Assembly (NCBI GenBank): GCA_029202545.1
Contig: CP119311.1
Coordinates: 4,278,001 to 4,342,000, forward strand
DNA length: 64,000 nucleotides
Direction of reading: 5' to 3'
Source: Candidatus Pseudobacter hemicellulosilyticus
GTDB taxonomy: Bacteria > Bacteroidota > Bacteroidia > Chitinophagales > Chitinophagaceae
Shown here: positions 17,625 through 28,700 of the stretch, piece by piece
Numbering within the stretch: position 1 is the first letter of the stretch
How the letters are laid out: each line of letters opens with the position of its first letter
The notes under the pieces: generated by a model
The model's input: the letters and a program-made list of their open reading frames with translations, nothing else
Databases searched by the model: none
Told to the model about the DNA's origin: nothing
Made by a program: the position numbers and the translations under genes

Positions 17625-18104
17625 ATGAGAAAAACGCTGCTGATGATGGGAACAGGCATGCTGTTTATGATGGCCTGCCGGCAGCCGCCCGGGGCTACAG
17701 AAGAAGCCGCTGCCGCACATTTTGCAGAAGTGCGGCTCCTGTCGAAGGGAAGGGTTTGTATAGACAAAGTATCTGCTGAAAAGCTGATGCAGGTAACCGG
17801 AGAGGGGAAGTCAAATTCCCATTTTTATGCCTATTCAGTCAGGTTTGAAGACAGCATACAGTTGGCGGAGAAAGAGACTTTGCAGAAATGGGATAAGTAT
17901 TTCCAGTTTGATATGGAAAAGGATTGGGTAGTACTCAGCCAGGGAGATTCCATCCGGCCTGTTTTTTTTCAGCCTGGTGTAAAAATGTCCGCGCAGATCA
18001 GCGAAGGCGTCCTGGTTTTCGAGATGCCTGCCGCCGCAATACCGGACAGCCTCATTTATCTTAATTCTTTTGGATCCTGGGAAGCGCTCCAGGTACAGTT
18101 ATAA
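17625..18104 (+). CDS. Small lipoprotein of the RHS operon
   Basis: 159 aa. The start is the ATG at 17625, one base after the stop of the preceding gene; the frame is open further upstream but overlaps that gene. MRKTLLMMGTGMLFMMAC is a lipoprotein signal with the lipobox MMAC at residue 18. The mature part mixes charged and aromatic residues and lacks a motif I recognise (VRFEDSIQLAEKETLQKW, FFQPGVKMSAQISEGVLV). It is likely anchored to a membrane as an accessory factor of the system. It is unknown whether it is an assembly factor, a chaperone or an immunity-like protein. Confidence 0.75.
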   Translation: MRKTLLMMGTGMLFMMACRQPPGATEEAAAAHFAEVRLLSKGRVCIDKVSAEKLMQVTGEGKSNSHFYAYSVRFEDSIQLAEKETLQKWDKYFQFDMEKDWVVLSQGDSIRPVFFQPGVKMSAQISEGVLVFEMPAAAIPDSLIYLNSFGSWEALQVQL

Positions 18105-18120
18105 CCAACGAATATTTTTT

Positions 18121-21100
18121 ATGAGAAAGCAAGGAAAAAGAAAACGGATCGCCTGGTTCTTTCTGGTCATTTTCAGCGTGGATCTTCTTTCGCCTGTTTG
18201 CAGTTATGCGTTGACCTCAGGCCCTGAACAGCCGGAGATGGCCACCTTCCAGCCGGCTGGCGTGTCAGGTATGGTGGACCTGTTTACAGGGGATTTCAAA
18301 TATAATATACCCCTGCTGGAAGTGGGAGGGTATCCGCTGAACCTGTCCTATAATGCAGGGACCGGTCTGGAAGATGAGGCCGGCTGGGTAGGCGCGGGCT
18401 GGACGTTTAACCCTGGTGCTGTCAACAGGACGGTGAGGGGCCTGCCGGATGATTTCAACGGTTATAAAGGGGATAGGATACTGAAAGAACAAAAAAGTAA
18501 AGAATTCACTAAGGTGGGGGGGGAGATTATCCTGAAGCCATCTATCCTGGCTTGGGAAAAAGGATTTGCCAGTATCAAGGTGAATGTATATAAGGATAAT
18601 TATTATGGCATGGGGGCCTCTGTGGGCGCAGGTGTTGATTTCAACCTGGCTAAGAACCGAAAAACCGGGCTGACGGCGGGGTTTGAACTGGACCTGAATT
18701 CCGATGTACGGGGCGGGGTTAATGTACAACCAACCTTCACCATTGAGCGGTCTACTGTAAAGCAAGGAGAAAAATTTAATTATAAGGCCGGGCTTTCAGG
18801 CAGTCTGTTGTATAATACGAGGGGTGGTTTAAAAAGTACTACCCTGGGCGGCTCTTTTACCGGAAGCATTAAGAAAGTCAGCTTAGAGGTATCTTCTTCC
18901 GCAGAGAAATATTTCGGACAAACCTATACGCCTTCAATTAATACCAATACTAAAAGCAATGGCTATACCCTCAGCTTTGATTTAGGCCCTTCCATTTTTG
19001 GCGGCTATGTGGGTATTGGCGGATCTGGTTATTATTATAAGGAAAGCAATGTGGAGCCATCAGTATCTGTTCCTGCTTTTGGCTACCTGAACTATACCGC
19101 CGGCAGGAATGATCTTAACAACCTGCTTGACTTTAACCGCGAGAAGGATGGTGTGTTTATTCCGGGTACTCCTGCTATTGCCGTGCCGGTTTCAACGCAT
19201 GACCAGCTTAACATTACCAGCCAGATGGGATCAAAGCAGTATAGGCCTTACAGCGGCGGGAACTATATTGTATTTGACAACCAGCATGGCAATACCACCA
19301 GCCAGACTACACTGGGGGTCACTGTGGGGGGAGGCAACGTATTCAAAGGAGGTGGCCGGATCAGCAATACTTCAGGAGGCAGCTCTACCCACAAGTGGGT
19401 TGATGATAACCAGTTTTCCGCTACTACAGAGCCAACTTTTGGCTCCACCCCGCAGGAAGAAGCTGTAGCTTTCAGACCCGTTGGTGAATTGACCAGGGCT
19501 GATCAGAACAAAAGCACCTATCTGAGCAGGATCGGTAACTATGATACCCGCAATGTTGTCCTCGATGAAGAGGCGGCACAGGCTTCTCTGAGAAGTAAAA
19601 TAAATACGGTCCAGGTAAATGGTCAGATCAAAAAAACGGCGCGGGAGTCAAGGACTTCCACACTCAGCTATCTTTCGGGTGATATGGCCGCGAAATACGG
19701 CCTGGACAAAACCATCAATGGTGAGATGAGGGTGAACAGCAACAGGAAGCCGCATCATATTTCTGAATTAACTGTGACGGATGAACTGGGGCAACGGATG
19801 GTGTATGGCATTCCAGTTTATAATACGCTCCAGCAGGAAATGAGCTTTTCAGTACAGCCGGGACGGAACCCTTCCGATCAGCTGCTGCGCTCAGGGCTTA
19901 TCAGCTATGATAATAATGATGCCTCTACTGCCAATTCCAAAGGCAGGATGAACTTTTTTGACCGGGAAACCACCCCGGCATATGCCAGCTCTTATCTGCT
20001 TACAGGCGTCCTGTCGCCGGATTATGTAGACAGGACTGGCGACGGTATTACGGAAGATGATATGGGAACGGCGGTAAAGTTCAAATACAATAAATTAAGC
20101 AGCGAATATAAATGGCGTACCCCCTACGGGCAGAATAAAGCCAGTTTCAATGAAGGATTTTTGAGTGATCCGCTGGATGACAAGGCAAGTGTGGCGTATG
20201 GTTCCAAGGAAGTCTGGTACCTGTCGGAGATCAGGAGCAAGACCATGATTGCCATATTTGAGACCAGTGACAGGGAAGATGCGTTGGGGGTAACCGGTCC
20301 GGAGGGCGCTATGAATGCTAACCTCAAGCTGAAAAAGCTGGACCGCATCAAACTGTACTCCAAAGCTGATTATGTAAAAAATGGCGCTGCAGCCGTTCCT
20401 ATTAAAGTGGTCCACTTTGAGTATGATTATTCTTTGTATCCCGGCATGCCTAATAATTCCGGCGCATCCGTTCTTAATGCAGATCAGTCGGTAAACCTGA
20501 ATGCTGCCAAAGGCAAGCTGACACTGAAGAAAGTATATTTCACTTTTGGTGAAAGCCTGCGGGGTAAATCCAATCCCTACGAGTTTGCCTATGACCTTCG
20601 GCCTGTGAATGACGGCACTGAAGCCGGGCTGCCTCTTCCTGCCAGTGGAAATGATTACTTCAACAGGGAAAGACAGGATAGCTATGTGGAGCGCCAGTCC
20701 GACCGCTGGGGTTTCTATAAGCAAAGCTGGTATAACCAGTTTATGGGAGCTGCCGGAAGCAGTGATCCCCTTAACAATTCCGAGTTTCCCTATGCGCTGC
20801 AAAAGAATGCAGCGCCCGATGGCGTAAATACTGAAAAATGGGCTGCATTGATTGACCGGATGGCCGGCAAATGGCAATTGAACCAGGTGACCACTCCTGC
20901 AGGAAGTATTATCAATATAACCTATGAAAGCGATGACTATGCTTTTGTTCAGGACAGAAGAGCAATGCAGATGTGTTTTGTAAAAGGAATACAGCAGCTG
21001 CCTGCATCCGGTTCTACAACCATGGAAGGGCTGGCTACTTCCAATCTGCTTATCATTGGCTTGCCGGTTCCATTGTCGGGATCCGGTGAGAATGAAAAAA

Positions 21101-24100
21101 GACTGGATTTCCGGAATAAATACCTGAAGCAGGCCGATGGAACGATGCTGAGCAATATATTTTACAAGTTCAGGGTTGATATTGATAACAAGGGTAAGTA
21201 TGAATATGTGTATGGCTATGCAGAGATCAGTAATGCCATTACCGATATTTCCATTATTAATAATGGCGCCGATGTGGGAATAAAGCTCAAACCGGTGGAT
21301 GGCTATAACCCGATTGCCAGGTCTTCCTGGCAAATGCTGAAGACCTCCCTGCCACAATACGCCTATGATAACTATGACAACCTGAATGTAGGCGGTGATA
21401 TGCAGTCGGCCATCAGGTCCCTGGTCAGCTCCTTTTCCAATTTTGGCGAGCTGGTGCGTCCTTTTGAGGAGAAGGCCATGAAAAAGAAATTTGCCAACAA
21501 GGTTGACCTGCAAAGAAGCATGGTCAGGCTCTTAACGCCTGATTACCGTAAAACGGGCGGTGGATCCAGGGTGCGGGAGATCATTATAACCGACCAATGG
21601 GCTGCAATGGCCAATGGGAAAACTGCCAGGTACGGGCAGCGCTATCAGTATACGGTTACCAGAAATGGTGTGGAAATATCATCCGGCGTGGCTTCTTATG
21701 AGCCCCCTATCGGCAATGAAGAAAATCCATTCCATGAACCCGTACCTTTTACGGAAAAAGTGCGGTGGGGTAGTGATAAATATCATTTTGTGGAAATGCC
21801 TTTCTGTGAATCCTATTTTCCTGCGGCTACGGTAGGCTATAGCCGGGTGGAAGTAATTGATCTTGGCGAAAAGGATGTGGCCAGTGGCAATCCGGCGCGC
21901 CAGACAGGGTATATAGTCAATGAGTTTTACACTGCGAAAGATTTTCCAACCATCGTGGATTTTATGCCGCTGGAGACCAGCAGGTTTGAGAACTCTATGA
22001 TCCTAAAGCTGTTCACCAGTACCTATAAGAACAGGATTGCCACCTCCCAGGGCTTTAAGGTGGAGTTGAATGATATGCATGGCAAACCTTCTGCTGTCCG
22101 CACCTATAATAAAGCCGGTGATAATATTGCTTACACAGAATATGAGTATAAGGTCAGGGATCAGCAGGCTGTGACCAAGGAACTCAATAACCAGGTGGAT
22201 GTGATGGAAAAAGATGGTGCAGTCAGTCATAATGTGGACATAGGTACGGAGGTTGATTTTATTACAGATGTTCGTGAAAGTACCAATAACACCACTGGTT
22301 TTAATGTAGGTACCTATGTGGGTGGGATGGTAGTGCCTTTTCCGTTTGTATCCTATATCCCCTACGCAGCGGTGAATACCAATGTAAGTTTTTTTCATGA
22401 AACATTCCGTTCTGTTGCAGTGGTGAAAGTGATCAACCGATTTGGTATTGCCAGTAAAACGAGGACCATGCAGAACGGCTCTGTACTGGAAGCGGAAAAC
22501 CTGGTATGGGATGGAGAAACAGGCAGCGTGGTGCTGTCGAGGGTACAGAACGAGTTCGAAAAATATACCTATTCCTTTAATTACCCGGCCCATCTGGCTT
22601 ATGAAGGAATGGACGGCGCGTACAAGAACCAGGGAATGGTGATCAATATAAATTTTACTGCTGGTAATATCCAGCCTTACAGCGGTACGCTGGTTCCCGG
22701 GGACGAGCTGGTAAATCTGGAAACAATTGCCAGGGCATGGGTTATCAGGTCTGCGGATAATTTACTACGGCTTATTGACAATACCGGCCAGCTGGTCACT
22801 ATGGCTGGCAATTACCAGGTGATCCGGTCAGGCAGGCGGAATCTGCTGGCAGCGGGTGTGGGAACAGTTGTAACCATGAGTGATCCGCGCGTTAATGGCA
22901 GAATTGATCTGGGCGTGAACCGGCGGATACTGGAATCCTCCGCGGTGATCTATAAAGACGAGTGGGGAATACCTGTAAATAAAAGATGTGCTACCTGTCC
23001 GGCCGGGTATACGCTTTCGGCTGATGAAACTACCTGTACAAAGGTGGAAGAGCCAGCTTATGTTACCAGCTATACGGTATGTGCAGGTGTGCGTCTGATT
23101 GACTACGGCCCTTGCGGTACGGCCCTGTACGGCAGTTTTTCGGCCGTTGGCCCTTTTTCCCGCATTTACATGCCTTACAGCAGCGAGGTGTGGAATGGTA
23201 CAGAAAGGAGTAGTTTATGTGCAACTGCGCCGCCTACAACGGGGGCTACTGTCACGCTTCCCCCTGCAACTTTGCGAATGGCTTCGGGTGATACAGTGAC
23301 AAATAATATCAGTTTGCGGTCCAGCGATGATGGCAAAAGGGGGCCTTTGAATCGTTGTGGGATATGGACCTGCTCGGCAGATCAGGCAAATCCTTTGCCG
23401 CAATTTACCTGGGTTGGGTTTTCAAAAACGATCAATTTTCCAACTACAAAGTATTATTATATTGGATTGGCTTCAGATAATATGTTCAGACTTAAGGTAG
23501 ACGGGCAATTAAGGTTCCAATTGTATGATAATGCTTTTCAGCTCTGGCATATTCTTCCCATAAAGCTCGATGCCGGGCCTCATGTCATAGAAATGGAAAA
23601 CTATAATGTTGGAGGCTATGGGACCATGGGTATGGAGGTTTATAACAATACCTCTACAGAGTTAGAGGCTGCTACCAGTGAAACACAGCTGAACAGGCTT
23701 TTCAATACGCGTGAGCTGGTTGGGCAGACCTTTGGTTCGTATTCCTGCCTGTCTGGTGGAACATTGAATACTTCTACTGTTCCGTTTACCTGCAGGCTGG
23801 AGGTGACGCCCACCTATTCACAGCCCAACAATCCTGCTGAAATGATCAATCCTTATTATACCGGTGTGAAAGGCAACTGGCGGCCATGGATCAGTTATGT
23901 ATATACTGTTGACCGTACGGTTCAGACAGGGAATACTTCAATAGCTGGCAGGACGGATATCAGGAATTCAGGCTATTACAGTACCTACAATCCATTCTGG
24001 AATTTCGGTGTGAACGGGTTAAGCAATACTATTCCTTCCAATTCCACTACCTATCAGCCTGCGGATACCAGGTGGGTATGGAACAGCCAGTCAGTGTTAT

Positions 24101-24951
24101 TTGATCAGAAGGGTAATGAAACAGAGAATGTAGACCCGTTGAACAGGTATGGGGCGGCTTTATTTGGCTATGAAAATGCATTATCAACAGCTGTAGCCTC
24201 CAATGCCCGCAAAAATGAGATCGCATTTGACGGGTTTGAAGACTATGATTTCTTACTGGAAACAACCAGCTCCCAGACATGCCCGATAGATAAACATTTC
24301 AATTTTGGCTTTGTACGGGCATCAAATGAATGGGTTTCTCCGTCCGGTAAGATCGTTTCCACCGCGGCCCATTCTGGTAAATACAGTTACCAGTTGAATA
24401 GTGCAGTGAGTCTTACCATGCCTGCCGGTAGCGGCGCGCCTGCCACCGCCATTCTGGGATTTGATGCCAGCGGACGGTATAAATTATTGTCTAACCAGGC
24501 TGCCGCCGGTTTTGGGCCGGTGCCGGGTAAAAAATACCTGCTGAGCTTCTGGGTAAAAGACAATGCAACAAATTCGGCCAGCAATAAAGTGGAAAATCTT
24601 TCAGTGAGCATCAATGGGGTTGACCAGCAGGTCAGCACTATGGTGGTTCCTGTGGTAGAAGGCTGGAAGCGGGTAGAGCTGACATTTACAGCGCAGGCTG
24701 CTTTTTCTTTGCAGCTTTCTCCGTCCGGAACAATGCTGATGGATGATTTCCGTATCTCGCCATTTGACAGTCATCTGCAATCCTTTGTGTATGACGATGT
24801 CAATCTCCGGCTGAAAGCGCAGCTTGATGAGAACAATTTTGCCACTTTTTATGAATACGATGAAGAAGGAACGCTTGTGCGGACGAAGAAAGAAACGGAT
24901 CGGGGCATTATGACCATAAACGAAAGCAGGCAATACTTCAGGAACCATTAA
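18121..24951 (+). CDS. First giant RHS-operon protein (no toxin tip)
   Basis: 2276 aa from the ATG at 18121. The signal peptide/TM spans ~10-33. A recognisable N-terminal segment follows (QPEMATFQPAGVSGMVDLF, then GDFKYNIPLLEVGGYPLNL, GLEDEAGWVGAGWTFNPG and VNRTVRGLPDDFNG). This resembles the opening of large Bacteroidota RHS-associated and SpvB-like proteins. Near ~1720-1870 there is a PA14-like domain (CGIWTC, INFPT, GLASDN, VDG, LWHI, DAGPHVIEM). Near 2045-2215 there is a jelly-roll/CBM-like domain (GKYSYQLN, GKKYLLSFWVKD, VVEGWKRVELTF), then a short YD-like tail (ATFYEYDEEGTLVRTKKETD). It lacks the RHS core and toxin domain. It probably forms part of the shell with the second giant (inference by analogy to TcB/TcC). 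Confidence 0.85.
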   Translation: MRKQGKRKRIAWFFLVIFSVDLLSPVCSYALTSGPEQPEMATFQPAGVSGMVDLFTGDFKYNIPLLEVGGYPLNLSYNAGTGLEDEAGWVGAGWTFNPGAVNRTVRGLPDDFNGYKGDRILKEQKSKEFTKVGGEIILKPSILAWEKGFASIKVNVYKDNYYGMGASVGAGVDFNLAKNRKTGLTAGFELDLNSDVRGGVNVQPTFTIERSTVKQGEKFNYKAGLSGSLLYNTRGGLKSTTLGGSFTGSIKKVSLEVSSSAEKYFGQTYTPSINTNTKSNGYTLSFDLGPSIFGGYVGIGGSGYYYKESNVEPSVSVPAFGYLNYTAGRNDLNNLLDFNREKDGVFIPGTPAIAVPVSTHDQLNITSQMGSKQYRPYSGGNYIVFDNQHGNTTSQTTLGVTVGGGNVFKGGGRISNTSGGSSTHKWVDDNQFSATTEPTFGSTPQEEAVAFRPVGELTRADQNKSTYLSRIGNYDTRNVVLDEEAAQASLRSKINTVQVNGQIKKTARESRTSTLSYLSGDMAAKYGLDKTINGEMRVNSNRKPHHISELTVTDELGQRMVYGIPVYNTLQQEMSFSVQPGRNPSDQLLRSGLISYDNNDASTANSKGRMNFFDRETTPAYASSYLLTGVLSPDYVDRTGDGITEDDMGTAVKFKYNKLSSEYKWRTPYGQNKASFNEGFLSDPLDDKASVAYGSKEVWYLSEIRSKTMIAIFETSDREDALGVTGPEGAMNANLKLKKLDRIKLYSKADYVKNGAAAVPIKVVHFEYDYSLYPGMPNNSGASVLNADQSVNLNAAKGKLTLKKVYFTFGESLRGKSNPYEFAYDLRPVNDGTEAGLPLPASGNDYFNRERQDSYVERQSDRWGFYKQSWYNQFMGAAGSSDPLNNSEFPYALQKNAAPDGVNTEKWAALIDRMAGKWQLNQVTTPAGSIINITYESDDYAFVQDRRAMQMCFVKGIQQLPASGSTTMEGLATSNLLIIGLPVPLSGSGENEKRLDFRNKYLKQADGTMLSNIFYKFRVDIDNKGKYEYVYGYAEISNAITDISIINNGADVGIKLKPVDGYNPIARSSWQMLKTSLPQYAYDNYDNLNVGGDMQSAIRSLVSSFSNFGELVRPFEEKAMKKKFANKVDLQRSMVRLLTPDYRKTGGGSRVREIIITDQWAAMANGKTARYGQRYQYTVTRNGVEISSGVASYEPPIGNEENPFHEPVPFTEKVRWGSDKYHFVEMPFCESYFPAATVGYSRVEVIDLGEKDVASGNPARQTGYIVNEFYTAKDFPTIVDFMPLETSRFENSMILKLFTSTYKNRIATSQGFKVELNDMHGKPSAVRTYNKAGDNIAYTEYEYKVRDQQAVTKELNNQVDVMEKDGAVSHNVDIGTEVDFITDVRESTNNTTGFNVGTYVGGMVVPFPFVSYIPYAAVNTNVSFFHETFRSVAVVKVINRFGIASKTRTMQNGSVLEAENLVWDGETGSVVLSRVQNEFEKYTYSFNYPAHLAYEGMDGAYKNQGMVININFTAGNIQPYSGTLVPGDELVNLETIARAWVIRSADNLLRLIDNTGQLVTMAGNYQVIRSGRRNLLAAGVGTVVTMSDPRVNGRIDLGVNRRILESSAVIYKDEWGIPVNKRCATCPAGYTLSADETTCTKVEEPAYVTSYTVCAGVRLIDYGPCGTALYGSFSAVGPFSRIYMPYSSEVWNGTERSSLCATAPPTTGATVTLPPATLRMASGDTVTNNISLRSSDDGKRGPLNRCGIWTCSADQANPLPQFTWVGFSKTINFPTTKYYYIGLASDNMFRLKVDGQLRFQLYDNAFQLWHILPIKLDAGPHVIEMENYNVGGYGTMGMEVYNNTSTELEAATSETQLNRLFNTRELVGQTFGSYSCLSGGTLNTSTVPFTCRLEVTPTYSQPNNPAEMINPYYTGVKGNWRPWISYVYTVDRTVQTGNTSIAGRTDIRNSGYYSTYNPFWNFGVNGLSNTIPSNSTTYQPADTRWVWNSQSVLFDQKGNETENVDPLNRYGAALFGYENALSTAVASNARKNEIAFDGFEDYDFLLETTSSQTCPIDKHFNFGFVRASNEWVSPSGKIVSTAAHSGKYSYQLNSAVSLTMPAGSGAPATAILGFDASGRYKLLSNQAAAGFGPVPGKKYLLSFWVKDNATNSASNKVENLSVSINGVDQQVSTMVVPVVEGWKRVELTFTAQAAFSLQLSPSGTMLMDDFRISPFDSHLQSFVYDDVNLRLKAQLDENNFATFYEYDEEGTLVRTKKETDRGIMTINESRQYFRNH

Positions 24952-24989
24952 TAGTAACCATGATTTTGTATTCCCGATAAACGAGTACT

Positions 24990-25778
24990 ATGAAAAAAAG
25001 TATAAGGATCATTATACCGCTGTCAATTATTCTGTTACTGTCTGGTTGGGGCCTTGCCAGGACTGCCGGTTGGTTTGCCGGTACCGGGAAAGAAGAGCTG
25101 GTCACGGAAAAGGATGGAAGGAGTGAGTTGCGGAAACTGTTGCAGCGATATACCGGTGAAGGGGATATGGCCGACCTGCATGGTGAGATCCTGCTTTATG
25201 ATGCGGAGGGGAAAAAGAGCCTGAAGGAAAGATCAACCTTCAGGAGTGTCAGGAATGGTAATGCATTTTACAGCCAGTTGGCCGCACAGTACACATATGT
25301 GGCTGATGGCCTGCTGGTGCAGCTGGATACCCTGTCCAGGACCATCCTGGTGGTAAGGGTAGATGTTGATAAAATGCCTGCCAATATTGGCGCCGGCCTG
25401 TTACCGCTGGAGCAATTGATGGAAGACAGCGCTGCATTCAGGATTACAGCCACGGTGAAGGATACAGGGAAAGAGCGCATGCTGTCCATTCAGCATGAAT
25501 TGATGCCGGAAATAAGATCCTGTGTGATCTATTATGATCCTGCTACCTATACTATAAGGAAAACGGAAGTGGAATGGTGGAAGTTTATGCGTGGTACTAC
25601 GCAGTTCAACGGGGAGGCGGTATGGTTTTCCGAGATCAGCTATGACACAAACAGGCTGGAGGCGCCGGATATTGGCCGGGATATCCGGAAAATTGTAAAA
25701 GTGGATGGAAACACCGTGGTAGCTGCTGAGAAGTATGCCTCCTATGAAATTATTGCCCAGCTTGATGAACCAAGATAA
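24990..25778 (+). CDS. Membrane-anchored protein of unknown function between the two giants
   Basis: 262 aa. One N-terminal hydrophobic segment (IRIIIPLSIILLLSGWGL) serves as a signal anchor or signal peptide. The rest is soluble and beta-rich (for example FRSVRNGNAFYSQLAAQYTY, ADGLLVQLDTLSRTILVVRV). This loosely recalls LolA-like half-barrels, but I cannot assign a family. The gene lies 38 bases after the first giant and ends ten bases before the ATG of the second, a conserved-looking operon position. It may help secrete, fold or stabilise the second giant. Confidence 0.75.
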   Translation: MKKSIRIIIPLSIILLLSGWGLARTAGWFAGTGKEELVTEKDGRSELRKLLQRYTGEGDMADLHGEILLYDAEGKKSLKERSTFRSVRNGNAFYSQLAAQYTYVADGLLVQLDTLSRTILVVRVDVDKMPANIGAGLLPLEQLMEDSAAFRITATVKDTGKERMLSIQHELMPEIRSCVIYYDPATYTIRKTEVEWWKFMRGTTQFNGEAVWFSEISYDTNRLEAPDIGRDIRKIVKVDGNTVVAAEKYASYEIIAQLDEPR

Positions 25779-25788
25779 AAAAGATTGT

Positions 25789-28700
25789 ATGCGCTTACAA
25801 CCTATGCTGAGAAATCTTGTCCTGCTCTTTTGCCTGTTAACAGGTTTTGTTACGGTGACAAAGGGCGCCGATGAATCCTATATAAAAGCCCTGACCGGCA
25901 AGATCAAGAAAGGAGACTCCCTGTCTGTGACGGATGATAAGTTCCAGTATCTTCCGCTGGATCAGTGGAACAGGATCAAAAATCTTTCTGTAGACAACCT
26001 CATTTCCTTTGAGATCAGAAATGATACTGCAGTGTATTTTCAGCAAAGGCCATTCAGTTGTACGCTGCAGTTGTCTATCCGGTATTTCACCAGTCGTGAC
26101 CAGCAGACCCCTGAAGAGATCAATAATATCTCCCTGGTGGTACGGTATGATACGGCTACCGGAAGTTTTTATACAGTGGATTCAGCTTATCGTTTCAAGA
26201 ATGCGTTTAAAGTGATCGTGAAGGTGGATTCCATTTTTTCTCCGGAATACAGTCCGGAAGAGTTGCCGGCAGTTTTCCGTATCAGGAACCAGATCTTTGT
26301 AAAAAGGAAATATCCTTTCAGTCCGGAAGTGTCCGCAACCCTGCAATGGCGGATAGAAGAGCCTACTGCTGAAACGGGGAATGAAGGCAGTGTGGCCAAC
26401 AGGGTGGCGGTGACACCCGGTCAGAACGGAGAACAGCTGCTTATTTCCTGGCTCACACAGGATTTTCCCGGCGCGGAGGAATACGATGTGGAATGGACAT
26501 ATATAGACGGCCTGAGTGCGCGTGCCGCCGGATTCGCTTCGCCTGCTGCCATTACCAATGAGCAGGTGGCCGGCTGGATGCAGAACGATAATACCAGGGT
26601 AACCGTCAAAACCACGGCTTATACCACCTATCTTTCTTATCCTTCTGGGTTTGTGCTGGTAAGGGTCAGAGGGGTGGCCTATGATGCTGTTACCAATGTA
26701 CGGCAAACTACCAATTGGCAGTACAGGGATGCTAACAATGCGCTGGCCTTTGTTGAGGTACAGTCGCACGCTCCCAGCCTGAACTGGCAGTACAATGCTG
26801 CTTTTGCGGAAGAAGGGAAGCGTAAAGACGTCATGACCTATTTTGACGCCACCCTGCGCAACAGGCAGGTAGTGACCATCAATAACAGTGATAATATTGC
26901 CATTGCTGCCGAAACCATCTATGATAATATGGGCAGGCCGGCTTTGAATATCCTTCCGGCCCCTACTTCCGGCAGTAGCCTGAGTTATTACACTGCACTC
27001 AACAAAAATCCGGAAGGGCAGGCCTATAGCAGTGATGATCTCAAAGCTGCTGAGCAGAGTTGTACAATAGCGGCAGCAGCACTCAATACCTCATCCGGTA
27101 CCTCCAGGTATTATTCCACTGCCAATTCATTTTTAAACAATCCTGCGTATTATTTCGCCGGCTATATTCCGGATGCGGAAGGCTATCCTTTTGCTGTTAC
27201 CGACTATATGTTTGATAATACCGGCAGGATCAGGAGACAGGGTGGTGTAGGCGCCGACCTTCAAACCGGGACAGGCCGCGAATCAGTATATTATTATGTA
27301 AAGCCGCTGCAAACTGAGCTTTACCGCCTTTTTGGGATGGAAGCGGGCAATGCCTCCCATTACCTGAAAAATATAGTGATTGATCCTAACGGGCAGATCA
27401 ATATCAGCTACCTGAATGCAACCGGTAAAACCGTGGCTACCGCCCTGGCCGGCAATGCTTCTTTACAGGTGGAAGAACTACCTTCTGCCCAGTCGCCGCT
27501 GGCCCGGGTACATGTTAATGAGACCCTGATCAGGCAGGGTGATTTCAGGAGGGATGCTCCTGCCTTGCAGGCACAGGCCACTGCTATCTATTTTGCCCAG
27601 GTGACCGGGGAATATACACTGCATTACCAGATCAACCCCGCTGCGCTGGTGACCTCACCGGCTGCTGCTGCGCAGTTCTGTACAAATTGTTACTACGACG
27701 TATTGATCCAGGTACGTAATGATTGCGGCGAAATTGTTGAAGAAGTCCCCAGCACGCCTTTTAGCGGGAATGATATCGTCTGCCATTCAAACCCACAGCC
27801 TATTGAGGCCAATCTGACTTTCCAGGTGGCAAAAGTGGGGGAATATACCATTACCTATACGCTCCGGCTGAGTGAAGACGTGCTCAATGAACAGGTAAAC
27901 TATTATATACAGCACAATACTGATCTGGCTACCCTGCAGCAGTTCTTTGAGGAGGAGATGCTGCGCGCCAATCTGAGGGATTGTTACAATGATTGCACCA
28001 GCTGTACGGTAAATCTTGGCACTCTTTCCAGCTTTACCGGCAAAATGAATGCGCTTTTGCTAAAGCTGAAGGACGAAAAATATGCAGGTTACACGTTTGA
28101 TGTGCAGTCTGCCATTGTCCAGAACTGGATCAGCACTACCTATAATTCGCTGGTAGCGAATTGTGCGGCTATCCAGTCATCCTGTTATGTTTCAGCCTGC
28201 GATCAGAAGCTGGAAATGATGAAGCATGATGTAAAGCCCGGCGGACAGTATGCGTTGTATACGTTCAACGAGCAAACCAGTGTATATGCTTACACCGAGC
28301 GTACCATCAACATAATGCGTTTTTACAACAGGACAGATTACCCTGGGATATACAACCTCACCTACATTGACAATCAGGGCTATACTGTTAATGTAAGGGA
28401 TCTTTCGGAAAGTGATTTTATCAGCCAATATATCCGGCATCCGGAATGGGCGGACCGCTTTGTCCTGGCCCATGCGGAGTATTGCACCTATGAATGGTGT
28501 AAGAACGGCAATGAGGCTACTTTCAATTTTGATGCCCGCCTGCAGGATCAGTACAAGACAGGGCAGCAGGCTATTGATGCCGGGGTTTACAGCACCAGCG
28601 ATTTCAGGGCTATTCTTGATCAGGACCCGTTCTTTAATTCCGGTGCGGGTAAGATGTACAAAATGACCATGGAATATGACCTTCAGGTATTCTCTTCGGT